Source of the DNA: Cylindrodendrum hubeiense
Lineage: Eukaryota > Ascomycota > Sordariomycetes > Hypocreales > Nectriaceae
Direction of reading: 5' to 3'
Assembly (NCBI GenBank): GCA_014621425.1
Contig: JAANBB010000121.1
Coordinates: 1 to 64,000, forward strand
Length of the DNA stretch: 64,000 bases
Shown: piece by piece, positions 22,395 through 35,800 of the stretch
Position numbering within the stretch: position 1 is the stretch's first letter
Layout: each line of letters opens with the position of its first letter
Translations under genes and position numbers: made by a program
The notes under the pieces: model-generated
The model's input: only the letters and a program-made list of their open reading frames with translations
Told to the model about the DNA's origin: nothing
Database searches by the model: none

Positions 22395-23324
22395 GATTTC
22401 AAGTGCTCATTGGGATTGGAAGCCACAATTGTGCGGTGACAGAAATGAAGCCGGTCAATTGATGAGAAATCGAAGTCTCGGCAGTGGCGATAACGACCCA
22501 CAATTTCCTGCCAACGACAGTCGGACCCGAGAGTTCCACCACAATTTATTGCCTATCTCCCCCTCATCAGCAGATGGATCTACGGTCAATACCCGCCTGC
22601 ATCGGGGCCACCGAGACAATTTCGCGTTGTTGACGCAGCAAGGCTTACTCTAATATGTAGGCTCGGGCCGGCCGGCTGGCCTTTGGCTGGGCTTTATACT
22701 CGTAAGACTGTCTACAAACTCGGCATAGGCTGCCAAGACGGGCTAGATGATCCAGTCTAAGGCGACGCTACCCAGGAGGTGTGTGTGCCCCTTGATCTGG
22801 TTTCAGTATATCTCCGATTGATCACGAGCCTGTCACGGGATCTGCGTCTGCAGTTCTTGCATCTGATCGTGAAGATGGGGGCATAGACAATGTGGGTGAG
22901 ATGCGCTTGAATTCATGACTAGCTGATGGCCGTAAGGGTCGTAATTATAGAGGGATCTAGCGAGTACAGATGGACTGCTAGAATTTGTTTATCGATCAAT
23001 TTGATCATTGTGATGTAGATGGCTTCCAGAGCTGAAGGGGCTGGAAGAGGAAAAAGCAAATACAATCCAAAAGGCCCTTCTATGACGATAGGCCCGATAA
23101 AATCTTATTCAGCTGAATAGAACCTCCGTCCGTTAACCGAGGCTGTAATAGAGGGCAAAAGCCACTGGGTGTGACAAGTTCTTAATCCACATATCAGGGC
23201 TGTAATCACTGAACAAGTGTACGCCACAGCGTGGGATACGAGCCCCCAGGCGCAAGTTCAGCATGTGAAATGATCCGCTCAATCATATGCATAATTCATT
23301 GGTATTTCCTATCACTCCACCCTC
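22395..23324. other. Intergenic region
   Basis: 930 bp between the start of the MFS gene and the end of the TauD gene. It presumably contains the MFS promoter and TauD 3' UTR. No gene is recognised. Confidence 0.5.
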
Positions 23325-24610
23325 CTACTGCTCAGAGCTTGACCGCAAGCTCTCGGCCTTCCCGACACTCTCAGGATCAAGATACGGGTTCTCTCCGATG
23401 CCTACCACCCGGTTTCCAAATCTATCGCCGTATCCTTCGTAGTCGAAGGTCGCAGAATGGAAGACACTCCGGTTATCCCAGATAGCTGCCGTGCAGAGTC
23501 AGTAAAACGGCCCGAATAGAAGTTCCATTCATTAAAACTTACCGATGTCGTTCGGGTTCTGCCACTTCAACCGCACTTGGATCGAGTGGTCCTTTGCAAT
23601 TAGTTCATAGAACCATGAAAGAAGGTTGCTGCTCTCCTCCTTTGTCACGCCGTTGATGTGTCCCACGTGCGCTCCGATGGGGAACACGCTCTTCCACCCA
23701 GTCACCGGGTTGGTCCGCACCACGGGGTGCACCGCCTTGAGCACAGAACCGATATTATCTGGGGCTCCGCGTGGCTTTTCATACAGCTTGAAACCCTGAC
23801 GCTCCGCAATCTGCCCAAAGTGTGGCTGCCAAAAGGTTGCCGTCAAGGACTCCAGGAACTTTTGGTAGGCGGGACTAAGACGGTCGTAGACATCGTACCC
23901 AGAGGCCCAAAGGGTATCTAACACAAGAAACAATTAGTCTTGCTGTACAATGGTTTTGAGAGTATAATAAAGTAAAAGGCAATGTAGGGATTCACGTACC
24001 ACCGCCAGTTTCAGGCAGCTCAACGAGACGAAGGGACGTGTAGTCCGCAGGCGAGGGCTCAAAAGCAATATCCGAATGCCACAGCTCATTGTCACGTCTA
24101 GTGACTACTACGCCATCATCGCTCGTGTTTCGGTAGAACTTTGCGTGCTGCTTGGAGCTAATGGTGCTGACCTCAAGGTCCTCACCACCCAGGTCACGCT
24201 CTGAGTTGAGCAGCGGGTGGATGTGAAGGGTGGAGGTCGAAGGTCGACCCGTCAGCTCACCAAGCTTCAAGATAAGCTTCTTCTGGAGATCATTGGTGAG
24301 ATTGTCTTGGGCGCGGAAAAAGACAACACCTCGCTGGGAGACTATTCGCGGCGGTTAGATGACTCAGAGGCTCATGGCAACGGCGGGGCGGGCGCTCACT
24401 GGTAATGGCAAGATCACGGATCAATTCATCCGCATTCGGTGCATTTAGCCAGTCGACGAGGTTCGCCTTGGGAAACTCGCGTCCAATAGCGGGGGTGACA
24501 TCAAACGACTCAAAATCCTTCAGGGCTCCTGAAGGCTTGAGAGGCTGTCGGCTCTGGGTCTTGCCCTTTGAGTGGATGGGGATTTCGCCTTCGGTTGCAG
24601 ACGGTGCCAT
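23325..24610 (-). CDS. TauD/TfdA-type dioxygenase
   Basis: Four exons (24610-24400, 24341-24000, 23917-23543, 23485-23325) encode 362 residues; all junctions are in phase. The Fe(II) facial triad is visible: His159 and Asp161 (ELWHSDIAFEP) and His319 (RSVFHSATFDY), with Arg331 or Arg335 (YGDRFGNRV) available for 2-oxoglutarate. GVVFFRAQDNL near residue 80 and LPETGGDTLWAS are family hallmarks. Enzymes of this group oxidise taurine, other sulfonates, sulfate esters or phenoxy acids with 2-oxoglutarate and O2. The fungal clade with this architecture is usually annotated alpha-ketoglutarate-dependent taurine or sulfonate dioxygenase, releasing sulfite for assimilation. It is cytosolic (no signal). 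It lies on the same strand as an MFS gene downstream and a sulfate permease 5.7 kb upstream. The exact substrate is not established. Confidence 0.92.
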
Positions 24611-27600
24611 CTTGAGTTGAGCGTGTCGACAAAGATATAAAGGGGAAGTCAATTGAAAGAAACCTGATGTTTGATTTGAAGCTGATAAATCCTAATGGAA
24701 TTTCTCGATTTTAAGAGGTGATCGCGTTCTTATAGATTCGCATCTTATCCTTTGAACGCGGGGGAATCGGGGGATCGGACAATCACGTTCGGCATTGAAC
24801 GTCAATCCACATCGCCTTGGCACCATTCGCTTGGAGGAAGTCGGCATCCCAAGGTGTATCGCAGCGACAAGCCACTAAGATTCTGGGCAATTGATATGGC
24901 GGCAGTATGGTGCAGCATGTCGTGACCTAGCGTTTGGGCCAGTGCTAGGCCTTAATCTGGCGATTGCGCCATCAACGTCAAATCCAGAGCCGCCAATATC
25001 TCTGACAAAGCATCCTGGGGTCTCCATCAGAAATGGGATGACTCGTCATCGCACCCAATGAGCCAATTAAATGCGACGAGATAAAAGCGAAGTCACAGGG
25101 GACGAAGCAACAGGAGTCATGATAGTGCATGCAACCCGCACCTCATTGATGATGCACGTCTTTGCTGATAAATTGCAATTCTGAAATCAAGGTCACATGT
25201 ACAGTAAGGAGACCGAACACAATGTGAACAGAGAACATGTACTCAATTTATTTTCAGTGTGCTCTGTTTGCATGCTACAAAGAGCAGACTCTCGGGACCT
25301 TAATCCCGCCCGTATCATTAAGCCTCGCTTATCTCTATCGTATGCCAAGATATTAAGAACGAGTTTAGTCAAAAGAAAATTACAGTTTTTCGATATAATA
25401 CAAAAGCGCTTCAGTTGCCCTTCTGGGTTCTGTCAGAGGGTGTGCCGTTTACCGCATGGAAGAACGAACTCTTCACTGATGAAGTTAATGAAAGAGAAAC
25501 AAAGTGCAACTGGATTGACTGGGTGAGCCTTTTAAGATGCGGGGGTTGGCCTTGCTGAAGAAGATCAAGTACAGGGCCGTTGACTGGCAACTAGATGGAC
25601 ATCATCTTCCCAGTCTTCCCAAGCTTTCTTACGGCTAGGAGTTTTCAGCCTAGCTGGTAGATAGTACAGCAAGAAATTTATTTCTTCCTACTAATTTTTA
25701 AATTGCTCAGTCGGTATACACATAATGACATTGCCTCAACGTGCAGATTTTACATTGCTAGTCCAGCAGCTGTTAAACTCCCATCCCAAACTTGCATCTT
25801 GTTAGAGTTGCGGGATTCTGCGATCCCAGCGGACCATCAGGAACCGCCGGTGTGGTGCGGTGTGGTTGTTTTGGACTACAAGCCACCTTTTCCTGATTTA
25901 CTTGAAAGGAAAGCCTCCACAAACAACATCTCTTCTGGCCGGAGTCGGTAATTAGGATACGAAAAACGTCGCAGCTTGTTACGGGATAAAAATAAGCTTC
26001 GGTATGCAACATGCCTCGTTTCTAGCTCTATGGTATCCTTGCTCGCGCTTCCAGGTCAGAACTGTCGTTCCCTGGTGTCAGACAACAAGGTTTAATAGTA
26101 AAAGTCAGCTCTGCAGCCCAGCTCCGTACCGTGGATGGGATCAACCTTAGCCATGGACTTCCAAATCTTGACCTACCTCAATGACCTAACCTAGATAGAG
26201 ACTTCGAACCTAGCACGGATGTGCATTTAACAGGAGTGAAATTGAACAGCAATTCTGAATTCTCGCCATTACTGAAAATGGAATGAACACTCCGCTAATT
26301 CTCAGTGTATTAGTGGCTCATGTACCGAACGTAACAAGTAAACGAGACCAGAGAATGTCCTAGCAATCGGCAACAAGATCAATGCAGTTGCTGTATACTA
26401 CAAGTGAGGCGACTTTGGCGGGGTCAAGGTCATTGAGCGTGTCTTCACGTCAGTAGAGGAGCACCCAGGCTCAAAATTTGCTAAGAACTTGACCACCAAA
26501 CTGATGATGAATAAGATCATGCCGATATTAAGCAGCATGGTTGTTGACTCCCATACATGAGTTGGGCACATCTGAGTTCGAATGTTGAGTGATCATCGGC
26601 AGTCCTTATCTCAAGTTTCCCTCGGGTCAGCTCTCATAGCCGCACAGCCGGCTTAGTGCTGATGGTTGCTGAGTGGCCAAGCGGATCGACGGTAGCTATA
26701 TGACAAGTCCACTGCATCACAGGCCTTTTGCCGACCAGATTATCTTGTCTAGATTCTGCCAGGGTAGAGCGACAGTTACAACTCCCGCAAGAGCACACTG
26801 TATAGAGAGAAATAAGATGAGGACGCTGACTTTGAGGAGGGGTATGTAGACTGTGTGCCCTATATATGAAAGCTCTGTTAGCTTCCCCCTACCCATCATG
26901 ATCGAGAGTGTCTTTCAGAAAAAGCTGACATCGATATCTACCTCAGGATTCATCATACCCGACGGCATTTAATATCTTCTTGAGAAGTTCATATGTGGCG
27001 TGCCATGGCGAAAATGCAACTCTGATTACCATCATTCCAACACGACAAACCCTCTCCAGGAACATCTTCAATATTCCCTGTGTCGCAGAACCAGTCATCT
27101 GTGTGACGTGTGGTGTTGAATCAACATTAGGCAGGGTCCCAAGGCTGCCCGATGTCTGCTTGGTGCGCACTGTCTTATTAGCTGGGTTTAGTTCTACACA
27201 TAACGCGTAATGAACTATTCACTTGCATGTAAAGTGGCAGACTTGGCACTGCATTGAAGAAAATGTCTCGGAACCCAAGCCTCTGCCGCGACTCAGCCCC
27301 ACGGAGGGCATCTTTTGTAGTGGTATTCAGATGCGTACTCTGTACTGCATCATTCTTCACCTCCCTAGCTCTCACGAAACTGCGCAAACGAAGCACTACC
27401 GGAACCAAAGCTTGCTGCTCGACGCACCTTGCGACACACAGAAAACGTCGGCCGGTATAATCCATGATTGTCGGCTAGATTGATTGTCATTATTCTCCCA
27501 TAACACAGATATCGCAGGCATTGTTGAACAATCGGCCTGGAACCTGTTCCCTGGCTCCTGCTCGTCTACAGCCGAAACTTTCAATCATTGACCATTTTGT

Positions 27601-30260
27601 TATCTTGATTAGGGATCCAGTACCTAAACTGAAATCTAAGTCATTAGAAACCAGCTCAGCTGAAAGACAAGAGTGCCCCAATTCAGCACGCAAGCGGCAA
27701 GGTTCTGCAAAATCATAGTATTCCAAGGATACATCCGCAAAGACCCGGTGTCAGGCCATCAACATTCCAGAGAGGACTTTGACGAGCAGGGCATTGAGGA
27801 TTCATCGCTTGCTTTAACGTAAAATAGAAAAGCTTAGTACGTGATATGCCCCCATATCCATCAACGGCCGATAATGGAGCTAACCGGCCTAGAAGTTCAG
27901 TCAGAGATAGATAGCAAATACCACGTTTCCGCAAACAACTGCCAAAAGTTTTGTGACAGACTCGCCAAGTATATTATCCTTCCATAAAGCGGTGGTGCGA
28001 TCATGGTTGACCAAAATGATCTGCCAGCTTATTACCAGCAACAGGCTCCTCACCGTCGATGCCCGGAGTTTTTGTTTTACTTATGTTGACGGCCTCAACA
28101 ACCCTCTGATTCGAAAAATTATTCATGCTTCCTTCAAAGAACATTTTCTTGGGTTTGATTGATATTTTGACAGCCCTTGTGTTGTTATTTGCATGAAGAA
28201 AAGGGCAAACAGTGCTGTTCCTGCTTCTGCTCCTGACAATTGTGCTCCATGACTGGTATGATAGTGTCAGCATCTTTCGTAACCTCCATACCATACCTAT
28301 TCCGGTACAGGAAATGGCATAGCAGCTATATGGTAGTATTTATATCGATTAGTCACACAAGGTAACGTATTTCAACTATTCGCTTTGTAGTTGAATGTAC
28401 ATATCCATCGAGAGTTCATTAAGCTTGGGATCGAAGTGAACCCGTTTACTCTATTTTGAATCATATTTACAGCGAATGATGATTCTCTTGCAGGATATTT
28501 GGTACTTGAGACGATGAGGGGGAACAATAAGTATAAACATCCTAAACTGTTTCCAACGACTGCAAGTCCTTCCCAGGTTTCTTTACGAAGCTAATTACAG
28601 AGGCTGTCGATAGGCGGTGCAATGCAAAGAGAAATGGCTCTTCTCTGGACGATTTCCTTCTCCAACAAGATTCCAGATGTATTAGATTCATGGAGCAGCT
28701 ACTCAACCCAGTCACACGGCGACAGCCGAATGGACTTCAAGCTACGTACCCAAATTGTCGTCCATCCAATTGCGGAAAGAATGTAGAATAAATGAACAGG
28801 CTCGCATGTCAATGTTCTTTACCCATGATTTGAGCAAAGATTGGTGGATGTCCAAGCGAAGACTAATGTGGCAACATGGTCAAGCGTTGATAAATCAGCG
28901 CAGGCTGTCCACCCAGCTGCTATTTCCACAATCAAGGTCGGCCGACGCTCTCGTCGTGAGCAGAGAACCGATCAAAGACAGAATTAAGGTAAGGGTTGGC
29001 AGTAGAAAATGGCGGGAACCTTTATCGGAGTAATACGCACAACATCTGTAGAAGGCGCGGGTGCACTCGCCAAACTTGTTCACCCGTTCACAATCTTTCT
29101 CGTGGACGACACGGCGAGGCGGCCGCCATCTTCGTTTTAACCCGGCAAACCCGAGCCCTCGCACCCCTGGGACCGTAATCACAAAAGTCCACGGGCCTGC
29201 GCCCTACCAAACCCCTGCCGCGCATCTCAAGTACAGATACCGATGTGGCCATCGGGCGCTGCAAGCACGTGCTGCGGCCAACCCCGGCGCGAGACACTCG
29301 CCCACGCACTTTTGATAATGCAGCATTCCAGGCCGCCGTCTCCAGCGGGACCGCTGGGATTCCACCAATGTCTCACTTCCGGAGCCAGATCCTCCCTCAG
29401 GGCCGTCGTCCTTGTTCGGTACCGCCGCGCACGTCTGGGTGTGGACCCAACGAGCTGGGGTCTCGCCTGAGGACGATCGGGTTCATGTCGGCGTCGGTTT
29501 CGCTATAACGCCATTTGAAGACATTTTGACGAACAAAGGAAATTCGAAAAGAGAAATATGGATGTCGATCGTCTGGGTGTGAGCGATAAAGTTAAAGATG
29601 CAGATTGCGACTGTCTCAACGAGGCATAGTTTAAGTTTCCTCATCCTGCACGGCAATGGTATCACCGCATGCTCAGGGTCGACACAGGCCAGCAGATTGC
29701 CAGCCTAATCTAATCTTAGATGCTGTAACCAAGTGGCAGACCAGTAGACCAATTGAAACGATATTGCATCTGAGACTTTGGACCCTGCGCTGGCATGGAA
29801 GTCTTCACAACAGCCACGTCAATACCTGCTGCATATGACCGATCTATCATGTCAACAGCATTCGCCAAGACTTTTGTATCCACTTTATCTATCAACTTGC
29901 TTCGAGATTCACGTTGGAAACGCCAGGCCCTACGAATGCAACATCACAAAGAGCTTAAATAAGCATAAGTGGCGAGATGCAAGAATAACCCTGTATCAAG
30001 ATGTGCAGCGATGAAACAAATGGCTTCTCATTTACGTAGATACATGTACATTATTTTCATGTAATCACAGGAAAAGGCACCATATATAGCAATTATAGTG
30101 AGACGCTCTTTAGAGCTCATCTATTAGAGATTGGATCTGGGTATCGACATCATATCGCCTATTAACAGTGGGCGACAACAACAAACTCGCCATCCAAACA
30201 AAATTAACAACATAACCATGATGAGGATTAAAGACCCCAAACACCTTCAAATCCGATAAA
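24611..30260. other. 5.6-kb region without a supported gene
   Basis: The longest frames here are about 110 codons and none matches a family. Between about 26,400 and 28,300 several minus-strand fragments are hydrophobic (for example around 26,780 and 26,500) and next to splice-like signals. They might be pieces of a decayed membrane-protein gene, but no continuous model could be built. A palindromic bZIP-like site (GATGACTCGTCATC) is at 25037-25050. A more GC-rich, coding-like patch is at about 29,050-29,500 and is listed separately. No transposon ends or long repeats were recognised. Confidence 0.4.
29050..29506 (+). other. GC-rich coding-like patch, unassigned
   Basis: A clearly more GC-rich island within an AT-richer gene-free region. 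In one plus frame 87 codons are open (29245-29508) and in another 84 (29061-29315), with Pro/Arg/Ala-rich translation and no known domain. It may be a relic or transferred fragment; too little is present to call a gene. Confidence 0.25.
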
Positions 30261-32824
30261 TTAATGCAGCTTGGTCTCGGCGTTCACGATAGTGGCATCG
30301 AGAGCCTCCTGGAGATCGAGATGGAAGTAAGGTCGGTTGAGACCCTGGACAGCAATGAGACGGGAGTTGGAGGGACCCTTGCTCAAAGCCTTCTCGGAAT
30401 CCTGACCGCTGATGGTGTCGACGGCCTCGATATCCTGGCGGACAGCCTGGCTAGCCTTCTCTCCAAGAGCGATAGCAGCCGAAGGGCTGTCATCACCACC
30501 GAGGTCCGCAATACTGAAGATAGCCTTCCACTGACCAGCAGCCTCGCCGTCACGGGGGGTTCGGAAGCCGAAGCCAGCGGCAGCCAGGGCTCTCTTGGTC
30601 CAGCGGTTCTCAATGTTGGCGAAGTGCCAGTCAACAATCTCGGGAGCGGCGAATCTGTCAAGCTGGTTGCGGACGTCGATCAAGCCCTGGATGGAGGTGA
30701 CATCAACGTTGTTAACAGTGGAGAAGTCGAGAATGACAGCCTTGAGAATAGGACGGTCATCGTTGCCGGTGTCCTTGATGTGACGAGGCTCACCATCGTT
30801 CCAAGGTCGGTCCTGTTTATCATTGTCAGTTATTTATTTCCTTAGTCGGATTTTGAAGTTTAACTTACACCAAGCGAGCCCAAAAGAGAGGGGTTGGTTC
30901 GTCGGCAGTTGGCAAAGACGGTCTCGGTGAGGTGGTTGAGGTATCGGGAAGCGTTGGGGTAGTTGAAGCCCTCAGCGAAGCGGTAGATGAAAACACCAGG
31001 GTAGGGGTTGCGGACAACGACCTTGGGGTTGGAGCCATCGCCGTGATCGAGAGGCAGGAAGCCAGCGCGCAGAGAAGTCTCATTCTCGTCATCAATAGGG
31101 ACCTCCTTGGCAATAGTGTCGGGGCTGGATGTGCCATCGCTGACGTTGGCCCTCATGGTGCGGATGCGGACAACACCGAGGAAGCGGCCCTGGGTCTGGA
31201 AGAGTCGGACGATGACAACAGCAAAGGAGACGCTGATGGTGGTATAGATACCGTTCTCGATGCTGGAGAAGATGGTGACGAGGACACCAGCGAAGAAGAT
31301 GATCACCTCAATGGGGGAGACGCGCCAGAACTGGTAAATGACTCGGGGAGGGGTAATGACATCTCCGACGGCGTGGATGATGACGGCGGCGAGAGCTGCG
31401 TTGGGAATGTAGAAGAAGACAGCGGTCAGGGCGTAGAGAGCCAGCAGCACAACAATGGCAGTGATGACACCAGCGAAGGGAGTGCGGACACCAGCCTTGG
31501 CCTTGATGGCAGTTCGGGAGAAGGATCCAGTGGCAGGGTAGGCGCCCAAGAAGGGACCGAGCAGGTTGGTGACACCGATAGCGACAAGCTCCTGCGAAGG
31601 GTCGATGATGTAGTTGTTGACACGGCCGAAGGACTTGGAAATGGAGATGTGCTCAATCAGGACGACGATGACGGCGGCGGGAAGCTCCGAAATGAATGAC
31701 TTGATGATGCGAACGTTGATCTCGGGGGCGGCGGCGTGAGTGAAACCACTGGGGACAGTCTCAATGATGCTAACCATGGGATCATCCTTGCGGTGGATGT
31801 TGATACCAGCGCTAATTCCGGTGTAGAGCAGGATGACGAAGGCGGTTCGCAGGGTGGAGATGAAGAAGAAGAGCTTGGCGCGCTGAGGCTGGCGCTTGGC
31901 CAGGGTCGAGCAGATGGCACGGATGCCGTAGAGCATGACGAGGGCGGTCAGGCCAAGGGCGGCATCAATCTTGGTGCTGCCAAGGTTCTTGAGGGTGTGG
32001 ATGATGACCTCGTAGGTGGGAGCACGGGTGTTGACGCCGGAGATGCCCATGAGCTTGGGAACCTGGCCAGCGGCAATGGAAACACCGGAGCCAGTCATGA
32101 AGGCGCAAATAGCGGGCAGCGGGATGACCTCAACGATCCATCCAACTCGGGCGAGACCGATGAAGGTCACAATGGCACCGATAATGACAGCAAGTGCAGA
32201 AGCCACAACATGGCCTTCGACATCAGGGATGGAGTCGGCGGCGGACAGGACAATGTTACCCGTGACCTGCGACATAACGGCAACGGGCTGCAGGATACGG
32301 TCAGCTGGGCTGCGCGAGGAGCTGTGGGGGAGGGGAAGAGCGCAAACGTACACCAATGGTAATATCCTTAGACGTGGCAAAGAACCAATAGAGCAGGACA
32401 CCCATGAAGGATGTGTACAAGCCATATTCGACGGGGAGCTGGGCCAATTGGGCGTAGGCCATGGACTGAGGAACCACGACGGCACCGACGGTGATACCTG
32501 TTGGGCGCGGGGAGTTAGCGATCGTCGACGCAGGGTTTAATTTTTTTTTGTCCTGTCAGATAACTTACCGGCAATCATGTCACCCAGGAACCAGATCAGG
32601 TTGTACTTGCCGATCCACGACAAGAAGGGGAACAGGCTGTAAGCATACTCGGCGATGCCATGGAAGGTAGGGGTGAACTCCTCGAGGAACTCGGCGACGG
32701 TGGGCTCGCGCTCAATGTAGGGGTCGGCGTTGGTGATGGAAGGCACGCTCTCCTCAGGCTCGACATGGTCAGCACCGAGGAACCTTTCCAGGGGGGTCCT
32801 GGCCTTGTGGGTAGGAGAAGTCAT
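30261..32824 (-). CDS. SulP-family sulfate permease
   Basis: Four exons (32824-32569, 32497-32352, 32287-30869, 30812-30261) encode 790 residues, the usual size of fungal sulfate permeases. The N-terminal cytosolic part (FLEEFTPTFHGIAEY) leads to the membrane domain with VVVPQSMAYAQLAQLP, the family pattern KDITIGPVAVMS formed across intron 2, and ten or more hydrophobic segments including the GAYPATGSFSRTAI loop. The C-terminal ~180 residues form a STAS domain (VILDFSTVNNVDVTSIQGLIDV). The protein imports sulfate with protons at the plasma membrane, feeding sulfate assimilation, and is homologous to the CYS-14/SUL1 type. In other fungi these genes are induced by sulfur starvation through a bZIP factor; no perfect site was found close upstream here. 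Long antisense frames over this gene are codon-usage shadows. Confidence 0.96.
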
Positions 32825-35800
32825 TCTGTCCGATGGAGAAGGAGTAGGGACTAAGAATTGACAGTGGCGATTGTTCCGAGGGAGAAAAAGTCGGGGACGA
32901 GGGCGTCCTTTATGAGTTTGAGATGTCGCGGGCACAAGTGCACTCGGACTATCGCTCGGTCGGTCGGGGAGTGGAAAGAGTGGCACACACTAATACTGCA
33001 GCCAAGACGGACAAGGTGTCGCCAAGCCCCAGAAAAGAGAGAGGAGTTGGATAGCGGCGGCGTATGACGCGCCAGTAGAGGAAGCGGTCGAGGTGGCGGC
33101 CAGGGGAAGACTCAAGTGCCTTGGGTTGTCTCAAGATCCGACTCGAGGGTGCTTGCGGTTGAGGATGAAGCTCTGTGAGTGAGACTGAAGATGGAAAAGA
33201 AGAGCGGCGAGGACGGGGTATTAATTAAGTTTCTGTCGTCTCGGCCGCGCAGTGGGTGTGGCGATCCTGATGGCCAGATGGAGACGAGCCTGGGCTGGCC
33301 GGCGCTGGTGGAGCAGGCCTACGCAGACACCACAGCACACTCAGCACACAACACCATGCAAGCCAGGAAGCTGCTCAGGGCTGCGCAAAGGACAATCCAG
33401 GGTCGCCTGATGACGGGGATCGTCGAGGAACGCACACAGCACACAGGGAGCATGCACAGGGAACGCACCCAGGCCACGCCGGGGCGTCGGGAGCGGCAGG
33501 GATGCGGCCACACGGCCGAGCCCACATGCCCACAGCTGCAGATGGGCCCGGGGAGTACTGGTACATGCTGGATGCTCACAGGACCCGCGCGTACCGTGGG
33601 AGTACCCTTCTCGGAGCGTCGCGCAGAGCGGCAGACGGACAAGGGATGGGGAGTTGGCGGAGGCCCCTGTCGCAGCTGCATCGAAACGGCCGCGAAGACA
33701 CTGAGGAGTCATTGGCGCACCGCAGGGCCCTGGGCGGGGAGTTGCGTGGCGTGGGGGATTTGGCCCAGGGCGAAACCGGGGCGGCGCCAGGACTCTCACT
33801 CGCACTCACTCGTCGCTATTGCGTGCTGGCCAGGATCCAAGCATGCCATCGTTGTTATGCCGTAGAGTCTCCGCCGGAAGCCCACAAGCTTGCGTCTTCT
33901 TTGGGCTCGCCGTGGGGCCAGGCCCCTCCCAGCGTCACAGGCGCTGTAGCCATTTGAGTGAGCCGGTAGCTAGTGCACCGGGAGACCAGCGCGGCACTCG
34001 ACTGACCCGTGTGTGTGAGTGTGTGTGTATGCTGTAGATAGAGGGCATGGAGGGACGGACATATTCCGGGCAAAACGGAAAAAGAAAAGAGAAAAAGACA
34101 CGCACGCTGTCGAAACGAGGCGTCGCTAGAGGATTCGGGCGCCTATCCCCCAAATGAACTCAGAACGCACCGCGTTCGCGCAAGAAGCGATAGTCTGGCC
34201 TGTTTGGAGGATTTTTGCAGAGCTTTGCAGAGCCACCACGCACGACGAAGTCGACGACGATGGCGCAATCGGCGCCACAGCCAATGGCGGCGTGGCTGCG
34301 TCCACCTAAAGCGGGCTTCCCAGGGACGCTTGGATCATTTGGCTGCTCCCGGCGCCGCCCAGACCCGTTTCGGTTTGGTGGGGGAGAAGCCACGGGGAGA
34401 TGGGGCGGCCTTACCGCGCACGTATGGGAGACTCAGGTCCTCAGGTAGGCGTTCGCCATTGCTCAGAGTGACGGAAGGCCCAATTGTGATTGCTGGGAGC
34501 GAGCGAGAGACGAGCGAGAGAAGAGCGATCACCGCAGTCACACCCCGCTCTCGCCCCTAGTTATGACACAACTTTTGGGGATCGGCTGGGGGCCCGATGC
34601 AACAGAACATGCCAACGTGGGACCGACGGCTTCCTTCCATTCTTGGTGTTCCATCTTTGGTGGAATCGCCCATCTCTTTTTTTCCTCTGCCAAGTGATTG
34701 CTGCCTTCCTTTCTTGCCTGGTTGCTTACCGCACCTGCATGTTGCTGCGTGGAAGCGAGGAGAGGGCTGTCTGCCTATCTCCCCAGTGTATCTCCCCAGC
34801 GGGCAGCCAGCAAATTCCACGCCGGACGGATTCAGCACCGTCAACCATCACCATTCACCTAAAAATGGCATCATCGCCATCTAGCTCCCGGGCGAGTCTG
34901 CACCAATCACCGCGCCGTATTTCCACTGTCTTTCAACTGGCTTCGTTTCGGTTAGCCCTTAGACTTCGTCCTCTTCGGCCACTACGCTGCAACGGACAGT
35001 CGGTCGACCAGCCCCGGCCCCACTCTCCCCGGAACCACCCACTCTCACCCACGCTCACCAGCTGCCAACCGTCCTCACCACCACTCATAACCTGCCGAAA
35101 GTCACCATCCCTGTGTATCTGACCAAAGCAGATGCAAACACTTATGCGCCCTTTCCACCCCCATCCCACCCATTGTCACCCCTTCTTCGCCCGTACCTCC
35201 AAGTACCTCGTGTACGTACCCAACCGGCTCGTCGCGCCCAACCGGCGTGGTAAGTGGGTGTTACGTGGGGAATCTGGTCATGCCCATGTGCTCATGACCG
35301 CAGTCAACCGTGATCCCAATTCCTTGTCTCTGCCTCGTCTAGGCTGCTGGTCCACCGAAGCCAAGACATTCCCCTGGGACATGGCACATGGGGCATGGCA
35401 GCACCCGATGCAACGAGACCCCAAATCTGCCCTCTATCCCGCTAACGGTTTCCAGATGGGGATCATCAAAGCGTGTCTGGTGCTGCCAGCCGTCTCCGCC
35501 AGCCGTCTCCAGAGCCTGGGCGCTGCAAAGTCTAGACTCGCCTTAGCTGAGCCGTAGTCTCGGGAGCCAGATGCCAAGCGCTGTTGATCGCGGATGAAGT
35601 GAATTAGGTCGATATCTGCAATGCCGAGCTCACGAGGCCCAAACGCCCAGCTAGTGATTTTCTTTTTCCATCTCGACCTCCCAATTATTAGGGCCAAAAC
35701 CAATAGCTTGCAGCTTTCCCGGGGCCTGGACCTTTGCGCGGGCGTCCTACTACGAGTCCGTCCGCCGAGTCTGCTCTGACGCAATAGACCCTGATATATT

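Noticed and set aside
26660..26740. tRNA-like start (GGTTGCTGAGTGGCCAAGCGG)
   Set aside because: No matching acceptor, anticodon or T-arm follows; cloverleaf cannot be folded.
30932..32362. Long plus-strand frames antisense to the sulfate permease (255 and 208 codons)
   Set aside because: Very acidic, Asp/Gly/Val-rich translations exactly opposite the conserved permease exons: shadows of codon usage.
33179..33865. 228-codon frame as a real gene
   Set aside because: Composition random, no domain, overlaps several other frames of similar length on both strands.
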